DNA of 64,000 nucleotides from Promethearchaeota archaeon (GTDB taxonomy: Archaea; Asgardarchaeota; Lokiarchaeia; Sigynarchaeales; SOKP01), in contig JABXKC010000001.1 of assembly GCA_013375495.1 (NCBI GenBank), positions 248,001 to 312,000 on the forward strand, given 5' to 3'. Below the pieces are notes generated by a model. It was given only the letters and a program-made list of their open reading frames with translations, did not search any database and had not been told where the DNA came from. A program made the position numbers and the translations under genes. Below are positions 18,243-27,152 of the stretch, one piece after another. How positions within the stretch are numbered: position 1 is the stretch's first letter; every line of letters starts with the position of its first letter.

Positions 18243-18731
18243 ATGAGTAGAAAAAAAGGTCAAGAAAAAATATTTGAGATTAAATGGAAAACGGATTTAC
18301 CTTATAGATATTCAATTGGCAAATTAGCAGTAAAGTTCTTTGAAGAATTAAAGAAAAATAAGAGGATAATGGGAAGTAAATGCCCCAAATGTGGAAAAGT
18401 ACACTCTCCACCAAGAGCTGTTTGCGCCGATTGTTTTGTTGAAATGACCGTTGATGATATGGTTGAATTATCACCTAGGGGTACTTTAGAAGGATTTACA
18501 GTTGTTAACTATCCTTTCACAGATCCTACTACTGGAGGATTACGTCCATTCCCATACGGTTATGCTATATTTAAACTTGATGGTGCGGATACTTACACCA
18601 TGCATTTTGTTGATGAAACAGACTATACTAAACTGAAAGTTGGTCAACGAGTTGAAGCCGTTTTTAAAGATGAAAGAGAAGGCAATATAGGAGATATTTT
18701 ATATTACAGAATAATAGAAGATGAGGATTAA
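18243..18731 (+). CDS. DUF35 zinc-ribbon/OB-fold protein
   Basis: The 162 residues have a helical N-terminus (YSIGKLAVKFFEELKKNK), a zinc ribbon (CPKC ... CADC) and the DUF35 OB-fold with R-V-E-A-V-F-K-D. This layout is typical for stand-alone DUF35 partners of thiolases. It starts 4 bases after the thiolase-like stop with GAGGTGAT as ribosome-binding site. It is followed by a second DUF35 gene, perhaps one partner per thiolase-like subunit. Confidence 0.88.
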   Translation: MSRKKGQEKIFEIKWKTDLPYRYSIGKLAVKFFEELKKNKRIMGSKCPKCGKVHSPPRAVCADCFVEMTVDDMVELSPRGTLEGFTVVNYPFTDPTTGGLRPFPYGYAIFKLDGADTYTMHFVDETDYTKLKVGQRVEAVFKDEREGNIGDILYYRIIEDED

Positions 18732-18748
18732 AACTGGAGGGAAAAAAA

Positions 18749-19198
18749 ATGAGTCAAGAAATTGAGAAAAAGGTATATCGAGGAAGAATTAAAGTTCCCT
18801 ATAAACATACGGCAGGTACTTATGTTGAACGCTTTATAACAGAAATTGGAAAAAACGATAAGATTTATGGGGTAAAATGTCCAAAATGCAATAAGGTACA
18901 TGTTCCTCCTAAAATGGTATGTGCTGAATGTTTTGAAAAGATGGAAGAGTGGGTGGAAATCGGAAATGAAGGAATTGTTAAAGGGTTTACTGTTATCACG
19001 CATTCTACACCAGTTATGCCTTTAGAACCACCGTTTGCTTATGGAATTATCAGACTCGATGGTGCTGACACAGATTTTGTACATATCATGAATGAAAGCG
19101 ACCCAGAAAAATTGAAGATTGGGATGAGAGTAAGAGCTGTTTTTAAAGAAAAACCAAGAAAAAGAATTTTAGATATCGAATATTTCGAAGCAATATAA
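18749..19198 (+). CDS. DUF35 zinc-ribbon/OB-fold protein
   Basis: The 149 residues repeat the layout of the previous gene: N-terminal helix, zinc ribbon (CPKC ... CAEC), OB-fold ending R-V-R-A-V-F-K-E. A GGAGGG ribosome-binding site lies 8 bases before the ATG. The two DUF35 genes are tandem paralogues, as are the two thiolase-like genes before them. The operon appears to end at the T-run that follows. Confidence 0.88.
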   Translation: MSQEIEKKVYRGRIKVPYKHTAGTYVERFITEIGKNDKIYGVKCPKCNKVHVPPKMVCAECFEKMEEWVEIGNEGIVKGFTVITHSTPVMPLEPPFAYGIIRLDGADTDFVHIMNESDPEKLKIGMRVRAVFKEKPRKRILDIEYFEAI

Positions 19199-19214
19199 TA
19201 AAAAATTTATACAC

Positions 19215-19223
19215 TTTTTTTTT
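19215..19223 (+). terminator. Poly-T tract after the two-thiolase/two-DUF35 operon
   Basis: Nine T in a row, 17 bases after the last DUF35 stop and before the enoyl-CoA hydratase gene. It is a likely archaeal terminator, though read-through to the hydratase is possible. Confidence 0.45.
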
Positions 19224-19272
19224 ACCTTTACTATATTTATCTAAATTAAATTAAAAAATAAGATGAAAAATT

Positions 19273-20097
19273 GTGGATGATAAAGCAGTTTTAATAGAAG
19301 AAAACGAAGATGGCACCATAACCACTATAAAAATGAATCGTTTAAACAAAAAAAATGCGATGAACTATGATCTAATGGTCGGACTTCAACAAGCAATTGA
19401 TAAAGTAGAACGTACTGATACAAGAGTGGTTATAATAACTGGAGGAGAAGAGTTCTTTAGTTCAGGTATAGATTTAAATTTTTTAACAGGTCAGGAGAGG
19501 GATCCTGAAGGTGTTATTCCAGATTTACGAGTCCCAAGGAATTTTAGATATTTTGCTAATACATGGATACATCCGATTTTTACTAAAATCGAAAAGATGG
19601 AAAAACCTGTGATTGCTAAAATAAATGGTTATTGTTATGGAATGGCATTTGAGTTAGCATTAGCTTGTGATTTTCGATTTTGTACTGAATCTGCTGAGTT
19701 CCATATGTTGGAATCTAAGATTGGTATGAATCCCGATGTAGGAGGAACCATAAGACTTACGCGTTTAGTGGGTATTCAAAATACAAAAGATATAATTTTA
19801 ACTGGACGTCAATTTAACGGATCTGAAGCTTATAGGCTTGGCGTTGTAAATCAGGTTTCTAAAAATCATGAAGAATTAGATTCAATTATAAAGAAATATA
19901 CTGATGAACTCATCGATAGCGCACCACTCGCTGTAGGTTTGGCAAAAAAATTAATTGACGATTGTTATGGTAAGGACATTGGTTTAGGTCTTGAATTAGA
20001 AACCTTGGTCAGTTCCCAACTACTTCAAACTAAAGATGCAACTTCGGGTGCACTCGCTAGATTACAGAAAACTAAACCGAAATGGAGATTTAAGTAA
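19273..20097 (+). CDS. Enoyl-CoA hydratase/isomerase family protein
   Basis: The 274 residues have the crotonase fold: the oxyanion-hole segments FFSSGIDL and GYCYGMAFELALACDFRF, then LESKIGMNPDVGGT, which supplies an acidic residue near the usual second Glu site. The start is GTG at 19273; nearby ATG and TTG codons are out of frame. Hydration of enoyl-CoA or a related isomerisation is expected. It lies downstream of the thiolase/DUF35 operon and is likely part of the same acyl-CoA pathway. Confidence 0.88.
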   Translation: MDDKAVLIEENEDGTITTIKMNRLNKKNAMNYDLMVGLQQAIDKVERTDTRVVIITGGEEFFSSGIDLNFLTGQERDPEGVIPDLRVPRNFRYFANTWIHPIFTKIEKMEKPVIAKINGYCYGMAFELALACDFRFCTESAEFHMLESKIGMNPDVGGTIRLTRLVGIQNTKDIILTGRQFNGSEAYRLGVVNQVSKNHEELDSIIKKYTDELIDSAPLAVGLAKKLIDDCYGKDIGLGLELETLVSSQLLQTKDATSGALARLQKTKPKWRFK

Positions 20098-20098
20098 A

Positions 20099-20108
20099 TT
20101 TTTTTTTT
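20099..20108 (+). terminator. Poly-T tract after enoyl-CoA hydratase
   Basis: A run of ten T begins right after the stop codon, in the convergent spacer with the next hydratase gene. It is a probable archaeal terminator. Confidence 0.5.
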
Positions 20109-20252
20109 CAATTTTTATTAATTTTTAAAAAAAAATAGAGAAATTTTTAATCTGTATTCTAAAAAACTAAGTATTAGTTAAGTCCAAATGGATATCTGTA
20201 ATCGGATAAAAAACACAGGGGTGGATGTAATCATCATTTTTGAACGACTAGT

Positions 20253-21068
20253 TTATTTTCCAATAAATTTAGCTTCCCTTTTTTCTTTTAAAGCCAACAT
20301 CGCTTCTTTAAAATCCTTGGAAGCAAAAGTTTTCCTAAGAGCTTTGTTTTCTAAGTCTAAAGTGGTAGAAAGAATATCTCGAAAATAAGCATGCATCGTT
20401 TTTTTCATTAATTTTAATGACAAACTGGAACCCTTTGGTGGAATTAATCTTAAAGCTTGTTCCCTTGTATATTGCATTAGGTCATTATTGGGTAGAACTT
20501 TATTTACCAGCCCTAACTCAAGTGCTCGTTGAGATGTGACTTTTTCACCGAAATAACAAATTTCTTTTGCTCTTTGGAAACCTATAAGCAATGGTAAAAG
20601 AAAAGTTGTAGCAAATTCGGGAACAATCCCTCTTCTTGCAAAGAAAAACCCTAACCAAGCGTCTTCAGCCATAAATACTAAGTCCCCTCCAGCTAATGGC
20701 ATTGTAACTCCTCCGCCGATTGCCATACCATTAATTGCAACAATTACAGGCTTTTGGAAATCCCACATCTTCAAACAGATTTTTTTTTGAGCTATATCCA
20801 TTAGATCTATTTCAGGATATTTCTGCATTTTATGGAACATTTCAGGTTTGAAATAACCCCCAGATGTGAACGCCTCTCCTTTGGGATCTCCTGTTATAAT
20901 CAGAACCTTTGCATTTTTATCTTTTTCCATATCCTCAAGGATATAGAATAGTTCTAGAAATGTGATATAAGTTACAGCATTCCTTCTTTCTGGTCTTGAA
21001 AAGGTTGCGGTACAAATGCCGTTAGGTTCCTTTTCATAAATTATATCTTCGAAATCTTCAATATTCAT
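20253..21068 (-). CDS. Enoyl-CoA hydratase/isomerase family protein
   Basis: The 271 residues match the crotonase superfamily: EAFTSGGYFKP and NGMAIGGGVTMPLAG as oxyanion-hole segments, and FFARRGIVPEFATTF with a Glu at the position common in isomerase-type members. The Glu of the first catalytic site is not evident, so it may be an isomerase rather than a hydratase. It is convergent with the previous hydratase and 30 bases downstream of the threonine aldolase on the same strand. Confidence 0.86.
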   Translation of the reverse strand: MNIEDFEDIIYEKEPNGICTATFSRPERRNAVTYITFLELFYILEDMEKDKNAKVLIITGDPKGEAFTSGGYFKPEMFHKMQKYPEIDLMDIAQKKICLKMWDFQKPVIVAINGMAIGGGVTMPLAGGDLVFMAEDAWLGFFFARRGIVPEFATTFLLPLLIGFQRAKEICYFGEKVTSQRALELGLVNKVLPNNDLMQYTREQALRLIPPKGSSLSLKLMKKTMHAYFRDILSTTLDLENKALRKTFASKDFKEAMLALKEKREAKFIGK

Positions 21069-21098
21069 TTTTGTATCAGATCACTCAAACTATAAAAG

Positions 21099-22145
21099 TT
21101 ATAATATTTTATCCAGTGTTTTAAAAATTTTATCAATACAGTATTGGATATCTTCTTCATTTATTCCATAATGGGTGACAAAACGGATTTTTTGCTTTAT
21201 ATTAAAAGCCATAATGCCCTGTTTGCTAAGATCAGATATTATCTTTGCCATCTCCATATTTTGAGGAAATTCGACCATTATTATATTAGTATCTGGTTCT
21301 TGCACTTTGAGAGGTAGATCCAAACCTTTAATACCCGCTGCTAGTAATTTAGCATTTTTATGATCCTCGCTAAGTCTTTCGATCCATTTAGGTTCTAGGG
21401 CAAGAAGTCCAAAAGCGGCTATAATACCAGCTTGACGCATTCCTCCTCCAAGCATTTTTCGAAATCTTCTAGCTTTCGAAATAAATTCTTGAGAACCCGC
21501 TACAATTGATCCTACCGGACATGAGAGTCCTTTTGACAGACAAAACATTACGCTATCAGCATGATTAGTTAATTCAGATACTGATACACTCAATCCAACT
21601 GCTGCGTTAAATATTCTTGCACCATCTAAGTGAAATTTCAACTCGTTATTGGTTGCAAATTCTTTCATTCTCTTTATAACATCGATGCTTATTATAGCAC
21701 CCCCATGGTAATTATGAGTATTCTCAGTACATAATAATGATGATGGAGGTTTATGTATATCCTCCTTGTCTCTAATTAAAGATTGCAAATACTCAAAGGA
21801 GGGAACACCTTTATTAGAGGGATAAGTTCTAATCATTAATCCTCCGATCCTTGCTGCACTCCCTACTTCATTACCATATATGTGGCTAAATTCCTCTAAT
21901 AATATTTCATCTCCTGGTTTTGTGTGTGAGAGTAGCGATACTAAGTTGCCTTGAGTCCCCGAGCTAACGAAAAGTGCAGCTTCTTTTCCGATGAGTTTGG
22001 CAGCTTTTTCCTCTAATTCATTCACAGTTGGATCTTCCCCCATAACATCATCTCCAAGTTGAGAATTACCCATTGACTTCACATGTTCCCACATTTCAGG
22101 GGAAGGCTTAGTTACTGTATCTGAACGGAGATCAACAATTTTCAT
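21099..22145 (-). CDS. ltaE: Low-specificity L-threonine aldolase
   Basis: The 348 residues match PLP-dependent threonine aldolases: DLRSDTVTKPSPEMWEH at the N-terminus, LFVSSGTQGNLVSLL, FHLDGARIFNAAVGL and the PLP lysine in FCLSKGLSCPVGS. The enzyme splits L-threonine or L-allo-threonine to glycine and acetaldehyde. It is upstream of an enoyl-CoA hydratase on the same strand, and the amino acid ABC transporter lies further upstream, so amino acid uptake and breakdown may be linked. Confidence 0.92.
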   Translation of the reverse strand: MKIVDLRSDTVTKPSPEMWEHVKSMGNSQLGDDVMGEDPTVNELEEKAAKLIGKEAALFVSSGTQGNLVSLLSHTKPGDEILLEEFSHIYGNEVGSAARIGGLMIRTYPSNKGVPSFEYLQSLIRDKEDIHKPPSSLLCTENTHNYHGGAIISIDVIKRMKEFATNNELKFHLDGARIFNAAVGLSVSVSELTNHADSVMFCLSKGLSCPVGSIVAGSQEFISKARRFRKMLGGGMRQAGIIAAFGLLALEPKWIERLSEDHKNAKLLAAGIKGLDLPLKVQEPDTNIIMVEFPQNMEMAKIISDLSKQGIMAFNIKQKIRFVTHYGINEEDIQYCIDKIFKTLDKIL

Positions 22146-22200
22146 TTATTATCATAAAAGAAAAGAATGAATAAAATAAAAATTTAAATTATTTGAATTT

Positions 22201-22971
22201 TCATAAACCTGGAATTCCCGTACGTTTATGAATAACCTCTAGGATTTTGGAGATGAGTGTGATGATAATTAGAAACATGATTGCGACAATGATGTATGTT
22301 GTAAGTGGAAAAAATGTTTTGTGTTGAACGAAATCTGCTTGGGAAAAAAGCTCTTCAACACCTCCTATAAAGTAAACTAGAACCGTGTATTTTGGAAGGT
22401 AAGCAGCTTCATTAGACCAAGATGGAATCACACGCCGTAAAGCTTGTGGTAAGACAATGTGTCTAATACTCGATAACCGAGACATTCCTATTGATTGAGC
22501 TGCCTCCAATTGTCCAGTTCCGACCGAAATGAGGGATCCACGAAGGTATTCAGCTTGATAAGCTCCACTATTAAGACTCAATGCAAGTATCCCAATAAAT
22601 ATTGGATAATCCAGAAGTTTAAGGTTGATTACTCTATCAAGAAAATTAAAACTTGTCTCAAGAACCATTATATCAGGAGAGATATTCAAAGCATTAGGTA
22701 GATAAAAAAAGAAGAAAAGTTGAGCTATTAAAGGTGTACCACGAAAAATTTCAATATAAACAGTAGAAATTTTATCAAGTGGAGGTATAAACCACCAACG
22801 TTTAGAATAATGACCATACTGACGTGATAAAGCTAAGAAGAGCCCAAGGAAAAAACCTATTATAAGAGCCCAAATATACATCCACATTGTTAATAAAAAA
22901 CCCGAGAAGAGACGATCCCAATAGCCCAATACAGCGAATAATTGATCTATGGGATTCGCTTGAAAAATCAT
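22201..22971 (-). CDS. Polar amino acid ABC transporter permease
   Basis: The 256 residues form five to six membrane helices with the permease EAA-like motif [25 protein letters not shown] around residues 160-185, typical of the HisM/GlnP family. Its start overlaps the stop of the ATPase gene by 4 bases. With the second permease, ATPase and binding protein it makes a complete importer of the polar amino acid class. The exact amino acid is unknown. Confidence 0.9.
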   Translation of the reverse strand: MIFQANPIDQLFAVLGYWDRLFSGFLLTMWMYIWALIIGFFLGLFLALSRQYGHYSKRWWFIPPLDKISTVYIEIFRGTPLIAQLFFFFYLPNALNISPDIMVLETSFNFLDRVINLKLLDYPIFIGILALSLNSGAYQAEYLRGSLISVGTGQLEAAQSIGMSRLSSIRHIVLPQALRRVIPSWSNEAAYLPKYTVLVYFIGGVEELFSQADFVQHKTFFPLTTYIIVAIMFLIIITLISKILEVIHKRTGIPGL

Positions 22972-23759
22972 CCTTTCTCCTCCTCTTCTATATTATCCAA
23001 AAGTTTTTCATGACTTCCATATAAAACATCGAGCTTTCTAAGAAACTGCTTTACTCGTTCAGATTTTGGTGAAACCGAGAAATGTTCAGGCGTACCCTTT
23101 TCTATAATTATCCCTTCATCAATAAATATTAGCTCTGAGGCAACGGCTCTTGCAAATCCCATTTCATGTGTAACAACTAGCATTGTTGTTCCAGCTTTAG
23201 CAAGATCCAACATTACTTGAAGAACTTCACCGATTAATTCAGGATCTAAAGCTGAAGTAGGTTCATCAAACAAAAGTACATCTGGCTCCATAGCTAAAGC
23301 ACGAGCAATGCCTACTCGTTGTTGTTGACCGCCCGATAATTGCGCAGGGTAATGATCTGCCCATTCAGCTAGCTTTACACGATTTAGTGCCTCAAGAGCT
23401 TTTTCATAGGCTTCCTTTTTTTTAAAACCCTTAACACGGCGAAGACCTATACTCACATTATCAATTGCTTTGAGATGAGCAAATAAATTAAAGTGTTGGA
23501 ATACCATACCAATCCTTGTTCTTATTGCATTAAGATCAACTTTGGGGGCTGTTATATTATTCCCACGAAGATATATTTCTCCTTTATCTGGTGGATTTAA
23601 CATATTGATACAACGAAGTAATGTGCTTTTACCAGAACCACTTGGTCCAAAAATAACCTTAACATCACGCTCCAATAATTCAAATGTAACCCCTTTAAGA
23701 ACTTGTAAATCATCGTATGATTTCCATACATCTGATATATGTAATAATGGTTCAACCAT
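22968..23759 (-). CDS. Polar amino acid ABC transporter ATP-binding protein
   Basis: The 263 residues show Walker [10 protein letters not shown], the Q-loop (VFQHFNLF), the signature LSGGQQQR, Walker [15 protein letters not shown] and the switch His (VVTHEMG). This is the GlnQ/HisP type. It sits between the two permease genes, 2 bases after the upstream permease stop and overlapping the downstream permease by 4 bases. It energises uptake at the inner face of the membrane. Confidence 0.93.
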   Translation of the reverse strand: MVEPLLHISDVWKSYDDLQVLKGVTFELLERDVKVIFGPSGSGKSTLLRCINMLNPPDKGEIYLRGNNITAPKVDLNAIRTRIGMVFQHFNLFAHLKAIDNVSIGLRRVKGFKKKEAYEKALEALNRVKLAEWADHYPAQLSGGQQQRVGIARALAMEPDVLLFDEPTSALDPELIGEVLQVMLDLAKAGTTMLVVTHEMGFARAVASELIFIDEGIIIEKGTPEHFSVSPKSERVKQFLRKLDVLYGSHEKLLDNIEEEEKG

Positions 23760-23761
23760 AA

Positions 23762-24862
23762 TTAGCCACCTCCCATTCCTAACTTTTTTAGTTTTTCCGT
23801 TTGTCGTTTACCAAACAAATTTGTAATTGGAAATGTAAATAGAAAATATAAAACCGCAACCACGCCCATCGATAATGTAAAAAGTTCAACAGATCTAAAT
23901 CCCCAAACAGTAGCTATAAGTGTCATTTCAAATGTTCCAATTGCACCAGCAAAGGAAGAATCCTTTATAACTACAGCATATTCATTAGACCATCCAGGTA
24001 GCGCAATTCGCAAAGCTTGAGGTAATACAATATATCGGAAAGATTGCATTTTAGATAGCCCTAGGGATCGTGCTGCCTCCATTTGTCCCGGATTTACTGA
24101 TAAAATTGCTCCTCGAAAAATTTGAGATTGATATGCACCACTTCGAATTCCAAGAGCGAGAATTACGCTAGCGAGCAATCTATCTAATGGTTCTAAATAC
24201 CAAAATAGTTCCGGAAATCCAACAGCAAAAATAAAGATCAGGACAAGAAGTGGGATACCTCGAAATAACTTTTCATAACCATTAGATAACCAATTTAGTT
24301 CTATACCTCCATAGACACGCATTATTGCCAATAATAGCCCTAACACCAATCCAATAATTAAGCTTAAAGCAGTAATTAATAATGTAGAAATTAATCCAAA
24401 CTCAATTATAAAAAATAAGGCATCCGAAAACATTGGAAAAATATACCCAGAGAGGATTGCTAATATAAATCCTAGCAATATACTTAATCCAAGTAGGATA
24501 AGCTGAATTGAAAAAACAAATTTGAATGATTCTGCTAAATTTTCTTTATATAATTTTCTTACAATAATAGAACCGATAAAGATATCAATTAAAATGTAAA
24601 CGCAAATTTGTGTTAGAAAGTATATAAGTATATTATTAATAAAAAGACTCAATGATATAGCTATAGATATATTTATCATCAGCCATATTAAACTTAATTT
24701 AATATTTTTATTAAAAGAAATATCCCAAACCCTAATGGAAGGAATATTTTTTTTTTTTGAATACCATCTAATAATGTAGATACTAATTAGGAAAATTAGG
24801 ATTGAATTAGCAATCCCCATCCATAAATGATGTAATTCTGTCTGAAATAACAATATTATCAC
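23762..24862 (-). CDS. Polar amino acid ABC transporter permease with extra N-terminal membrane domain
   Basis: The protein has 366 residues, about 110-140 longer than usual. The C-terminal 230 residues are the standard permease with [24 protein letters not shown]. The N-terminal part adds about four hydrophobic helices with no motif I recognise. The start region is AT-rich and an internal start is conceivable, but the frame is open and hydrophobic throughout, which supports the long form. It is the first permease of the operon, 140 bases after the binding protein gene. Confidence 0.85.
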   Translation of the reverse strand: MIILLFQTELHHLWMGIANSILIFLISIYIIRWYSKKKNIPSIRVWDISFNKNIKLSLIWLMINISIAISLSLFINNILIYFLTQICVYILIDIFIGSIIVRKLYKENLAESFKFVFSIQLILLGLSILLGFILAILSGYIFPMFSDALFFIIEFGLISTLLITALSLIIGLVLGLLLAIMRVYGGIELNWLSNGYEKLFRGIPLLVLIFIFAVGFPELFWYLEPLDRLLASVILALGIRSGAYQSQIFRGAILSVNPGQMEAARSLGLSKMQSFRYIVLPQALRIALPGWSNEYAVVIKDSSFAGAIGTFEMTLIATVWGFRSVELFTLSMGVVAVLYFLFTFPITNLFGKRQTEKLKKLGMGGG

Positions 24863-25002
24863 TTTAATAAAGAAAATATATCTAATATAATCTTATATTT
24901 TTAGATAGAAAAAAAAATTAATTTTAGGAGATTTATAAACTAAAACCTCCAGAATAGAATTATGAATCCTCGAAAAATTATCCTGAACACCTGATTTATA
25001 GC

Positions 25003-25794
25003 TTAACCGAACCATTTACCGAATAAAGTAAACATTGTGTTATCTAAATAAGCATTGAGGATTGCATTATTCATAACATATAATAATTCAGGTTCTCCGT
25101 ATCTTGTCCAGAGCGCTAACGGTTCAGACCCAGTACTAAAGATTACTCTAAGGTCTTCTGTTATATTATAGGATGTAAAGACAGGTTCATCCACATAAGC
25201 GGCATCTATGACATCGTTTATCAAGTTTGTCATAAGCACGACTGCACTAGGATATGCGTTAACAGTAATATTGCCGACAGCTATCAATTCTTCTTGCATT
25301 ACAGTACCAGTTTGACAACCAACCGTCAACAATCCAAGTTCATCTAAGGAACTAATGTTTGTAAGGATTGATGATTCTTTGACAATTACTACCTGGCTTA
25401 CCGAAATATAAGTAACTGATGCTGCAAGAGCTGCTGCACGCTCTTCATTATATGTCATAGCAGCAGCAACCATGTCAATTGTGCCAGCGCTACAAGCGGA
25501 AATCAGATTTCCAAAATCCATATGCATCATATTTAGGGTTACGCCAAGATCATCAGCAATTAACTGTGCGACATCGACATCAAAACCCTCTATAGCGCCG
25601 GTAAAAGGAAATGTGAAGTTTTCAAATGGAGGATAATCTGCACTCGTACCAACATTGAAAGTACCTCTTGTTTTGATTGTAGAAATCAATGATGGACCTT
25701 CTGGTACGGTCAATGGGGAGGGGATAAACCACCCACCGAGTAAACCTATTCCTAAAGCGATTATAATTCCTACTATAGCAATTTCTCTTTTCAT
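25003..25794 (-). CDS. Amino acid ABC transporter substrate-binding protein
   Basis: The 263 residues start with an N-terminal hydrophobic segment (about 5-25), then the SBP_bac_3 pattern: LRVGTSADYPPFE-like (FNVGTSADYPPFE), GFDVDVAQLIADDLGV, AAMTYNEERA. No lipobox Cys is seen, so it is probably held by an uncleaved signal anchor or released outside the membrane. It heads the ABC operon that reads down to 22201. The ligand is a polar amino acid by family; identity unknown. Confidence 0.9.
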   Translation of the reverse strand: MKREIAIVGIIIALGIGLLGGWFIPSPLTVPEGPSLISTIKTRGTFNVGTSADYPPFENFTFPFTGAIEGFDVDVAQLIADDLGVTLNMMHMDFGNLISACSAGTIDMVAAAMTYNEERAAALAASVTYISVSQVVIVKESSILTNISSLDELGLLTVGCQTGTVMQEELIAVGNITVNAYPSAVVLMTNLINDVIDAAYVDEPVFTSYNITEDLRVIFSTGSEPLALWTRYGEPELLYVMNNAILNAYLDNTMFTLFGKWFG

Positions 25795-25993
25795 GAAATT
25801 ATCACTTATTTTTTTCTTTAATTTTAATCTTATTTTATGTAGAGTTTAATAGAGAAATATGTTATAAGTAGATTTATAAAACTTTCGATTCATAGATGAA
25901 TAAATCAGTCTCTTTAAAAGATAGACAGCAGAAGAAGAATTTGATTAATATTGTTTTAATATGAGAAAAAAAAAAAACAGTAGAAGAAGATAT

Positions 25994-26200
25994 TTATTGA
26001 GGTGGTTTAGCTTCTGGTCGAGACTCATTTGCTGGCAATCCATCAATTCCCCAATGAGCTTTCGGGATTTCATGAACCAGAACTTCTACAGCTTGTTTTG
26101 GGATTCCTAAATCGACAAAGACTTCTGTAACTCCTACTATTACTTTTTTTATAATTTCTTCAGAAATACCTTTCCACAAATAAATTTGAGCTAATGGCAT
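25994..26200 (-). CDS. 4-oxalocrotonate tautomerase-like protein
   Basis: The 68 residues begin M-P, leaving the catalytic Pro1 after Met removal, and continue with the family's beta-alpha-beta pattern (GVTEVFVDLGIPKQAVEVLVHEI). Tautomerases of this class interconvert keto and enol forms of small acids. The length is slightly above the usual 62 because of a Pro/Glu-rich tail. It lies downstream of the SCP2/DUF35/thiolase genes on the same strand and may belong to that unit. Confidence 0.85.
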   Translation of the reverse strand: MPLAQIYLWKGISEEIIKKVIVGVTEVFVDLGIPKQAVEVLVHEIPKAHWGIDGLPANESRPEAKPPQ

Positions 26201-26283
26201 CAGTTTTACCTCTTTTATAGATATTTGGACAAGTGTTATAATAAGGTTATACTGGGATTATATAAGAAAATAAAAAAAATAAA

Positions 26284-26655
26284 TCATTTTGTTTTTAAGA
26301 CAATTGTAATAGCTCTCGTGAGACGGATTACATCCATCACTTTACCTTTTTCTACTGTAATTTGCTCTCGCGAAATAGCGTGGGTAAAATCACCTTTACC
26401 ATCACAGATTCTTACGAGGGCATTTGGATCCCCGGACATAACAATGCCAGCATCAGATTTAGTGCCTTCAGACACGCTTGCTTTACGATTTTTGGTCTTT
26501 AAAAAGAAGGGGACTTCATTATCAAGGTTAAACTGAAAAGACATCTCCCAATCAACGTCCTTTCCTGCGATGTTTGTTACAAATACAGCTTGAGCTTTTT
26601 GTAATGAATTCATTTTCTCTACTATATTGGTTAAATTATCTTTAGCCAGTCCCAT
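26284..26655 (-). CDS. SCP2 sterol-binding domain protein
   Basis: The 123 residues from the ATG at 26655 match the sterol carrier protein 2 fold (DWEMSFQFNLDNE, SDAGIVMSGDPNALVRICDGKGDFTHAI). A longer frame begins at 26694 but overlaps the DUF35 gene. The chosen ATG is 2 bases after the DUF35 stop and has a GGGGGGA stretch just upstream. SCP2 domains bind fatty acyl-CoAs and other lipids. The context (DUF35 and thiolase just upstream) recalls SCP-x, where thiolase and SCP2 are one protein. Confidence 0.85.
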   Translation of the reverse strand: MGLAKDNLTNIVEKMNSLQKAQAVFVTNIAGKDVDWEMSFQFNLDNEVPFFLKTKNRKASVSEGTKSDAGIVMSGDPNALVRICDGKGDFTHAISREQITVEKGKVMDVIRLTRAITIVLKTK

Positions 26656-26657
26656 TT

Positions 26658-27152
26658 TTATAATCCCCCCTCGTATTCTGGTTTTGATATCCAATTATTA
26701 TACTCATCTTCGGGTACAAAGAAAAAGTCTGTCATTTTTCCTTCTCGTTCCTTGTTGAAAACTGCTCTAACTCTTTTTCCCTTTTTTATTTTAGAAGGAA
26801 CTAGGTTTTCTGAGAAAATCCCCGAAAGTAACGCTGTTTCTGCTCCATCCAATTTAATGAAACCTATTCCATAAGGGACTGCTTTAATAAAGGCTGAAGT
26901 TGTATACCAAACAATCGTGCTCACTTCAATGGTTCCCGTTTGTTTAAGCTCCAACCAATCCGCAGGCTCGTAACAATCAGAACAATTAATTCTTGGAGGC
27001 ATCCAAGTTTTTCCACACTTCTTACATTTTGTGCCTAAAAGTCTCTTATTTTTCATCAACTCGATAAAAAACTTCGATTGCCCGCCCATAGTATATTTAT
27101 AATTAATTTTTATTACGTCTCTAATTTGATGGTCTTGAAACTCTTCGCTCAT
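26658..27152 (-). CDS. DUF35 zinc-ribbon/OB-fold protein
   Basis: The 164 residues have the N-terminal helix (FFIELMKNKR), zinc ribbon (CKKC ... CSDC) and OB-fold ending R-V-R-A-V-F-N-K-E. The ATG overlaps the stop of the thiolase gene (ATGA), so its translation is probably coupled to complete translation of that thiolase. This is indirect evidence that the interrupted thiolase gene is still read to its end. Confidence 0.88.
   Translation of the reverse strand: MSEEFQDHQIRDVIKINYKYTMGGQSKFFIELMKNKRLLGTKCKKCGKTWMPPRINCSDCYEPADWLELKQTGTIEVSTIVWYTTSAFIKAVPYGIGFIKLDGAETALLSGIFSENLVPSKIKKGKRVRAVFNKEREGKMTDFFFVPEDEYNNWISKPEYEGGL

Noticed and set aside
26656..26694. Longer N-terminus for the SCP2 protein
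   Set aside because: It would overlap the DUF35 coding end. The ATG at 26655 right after that stop has a G-rich upstream site.
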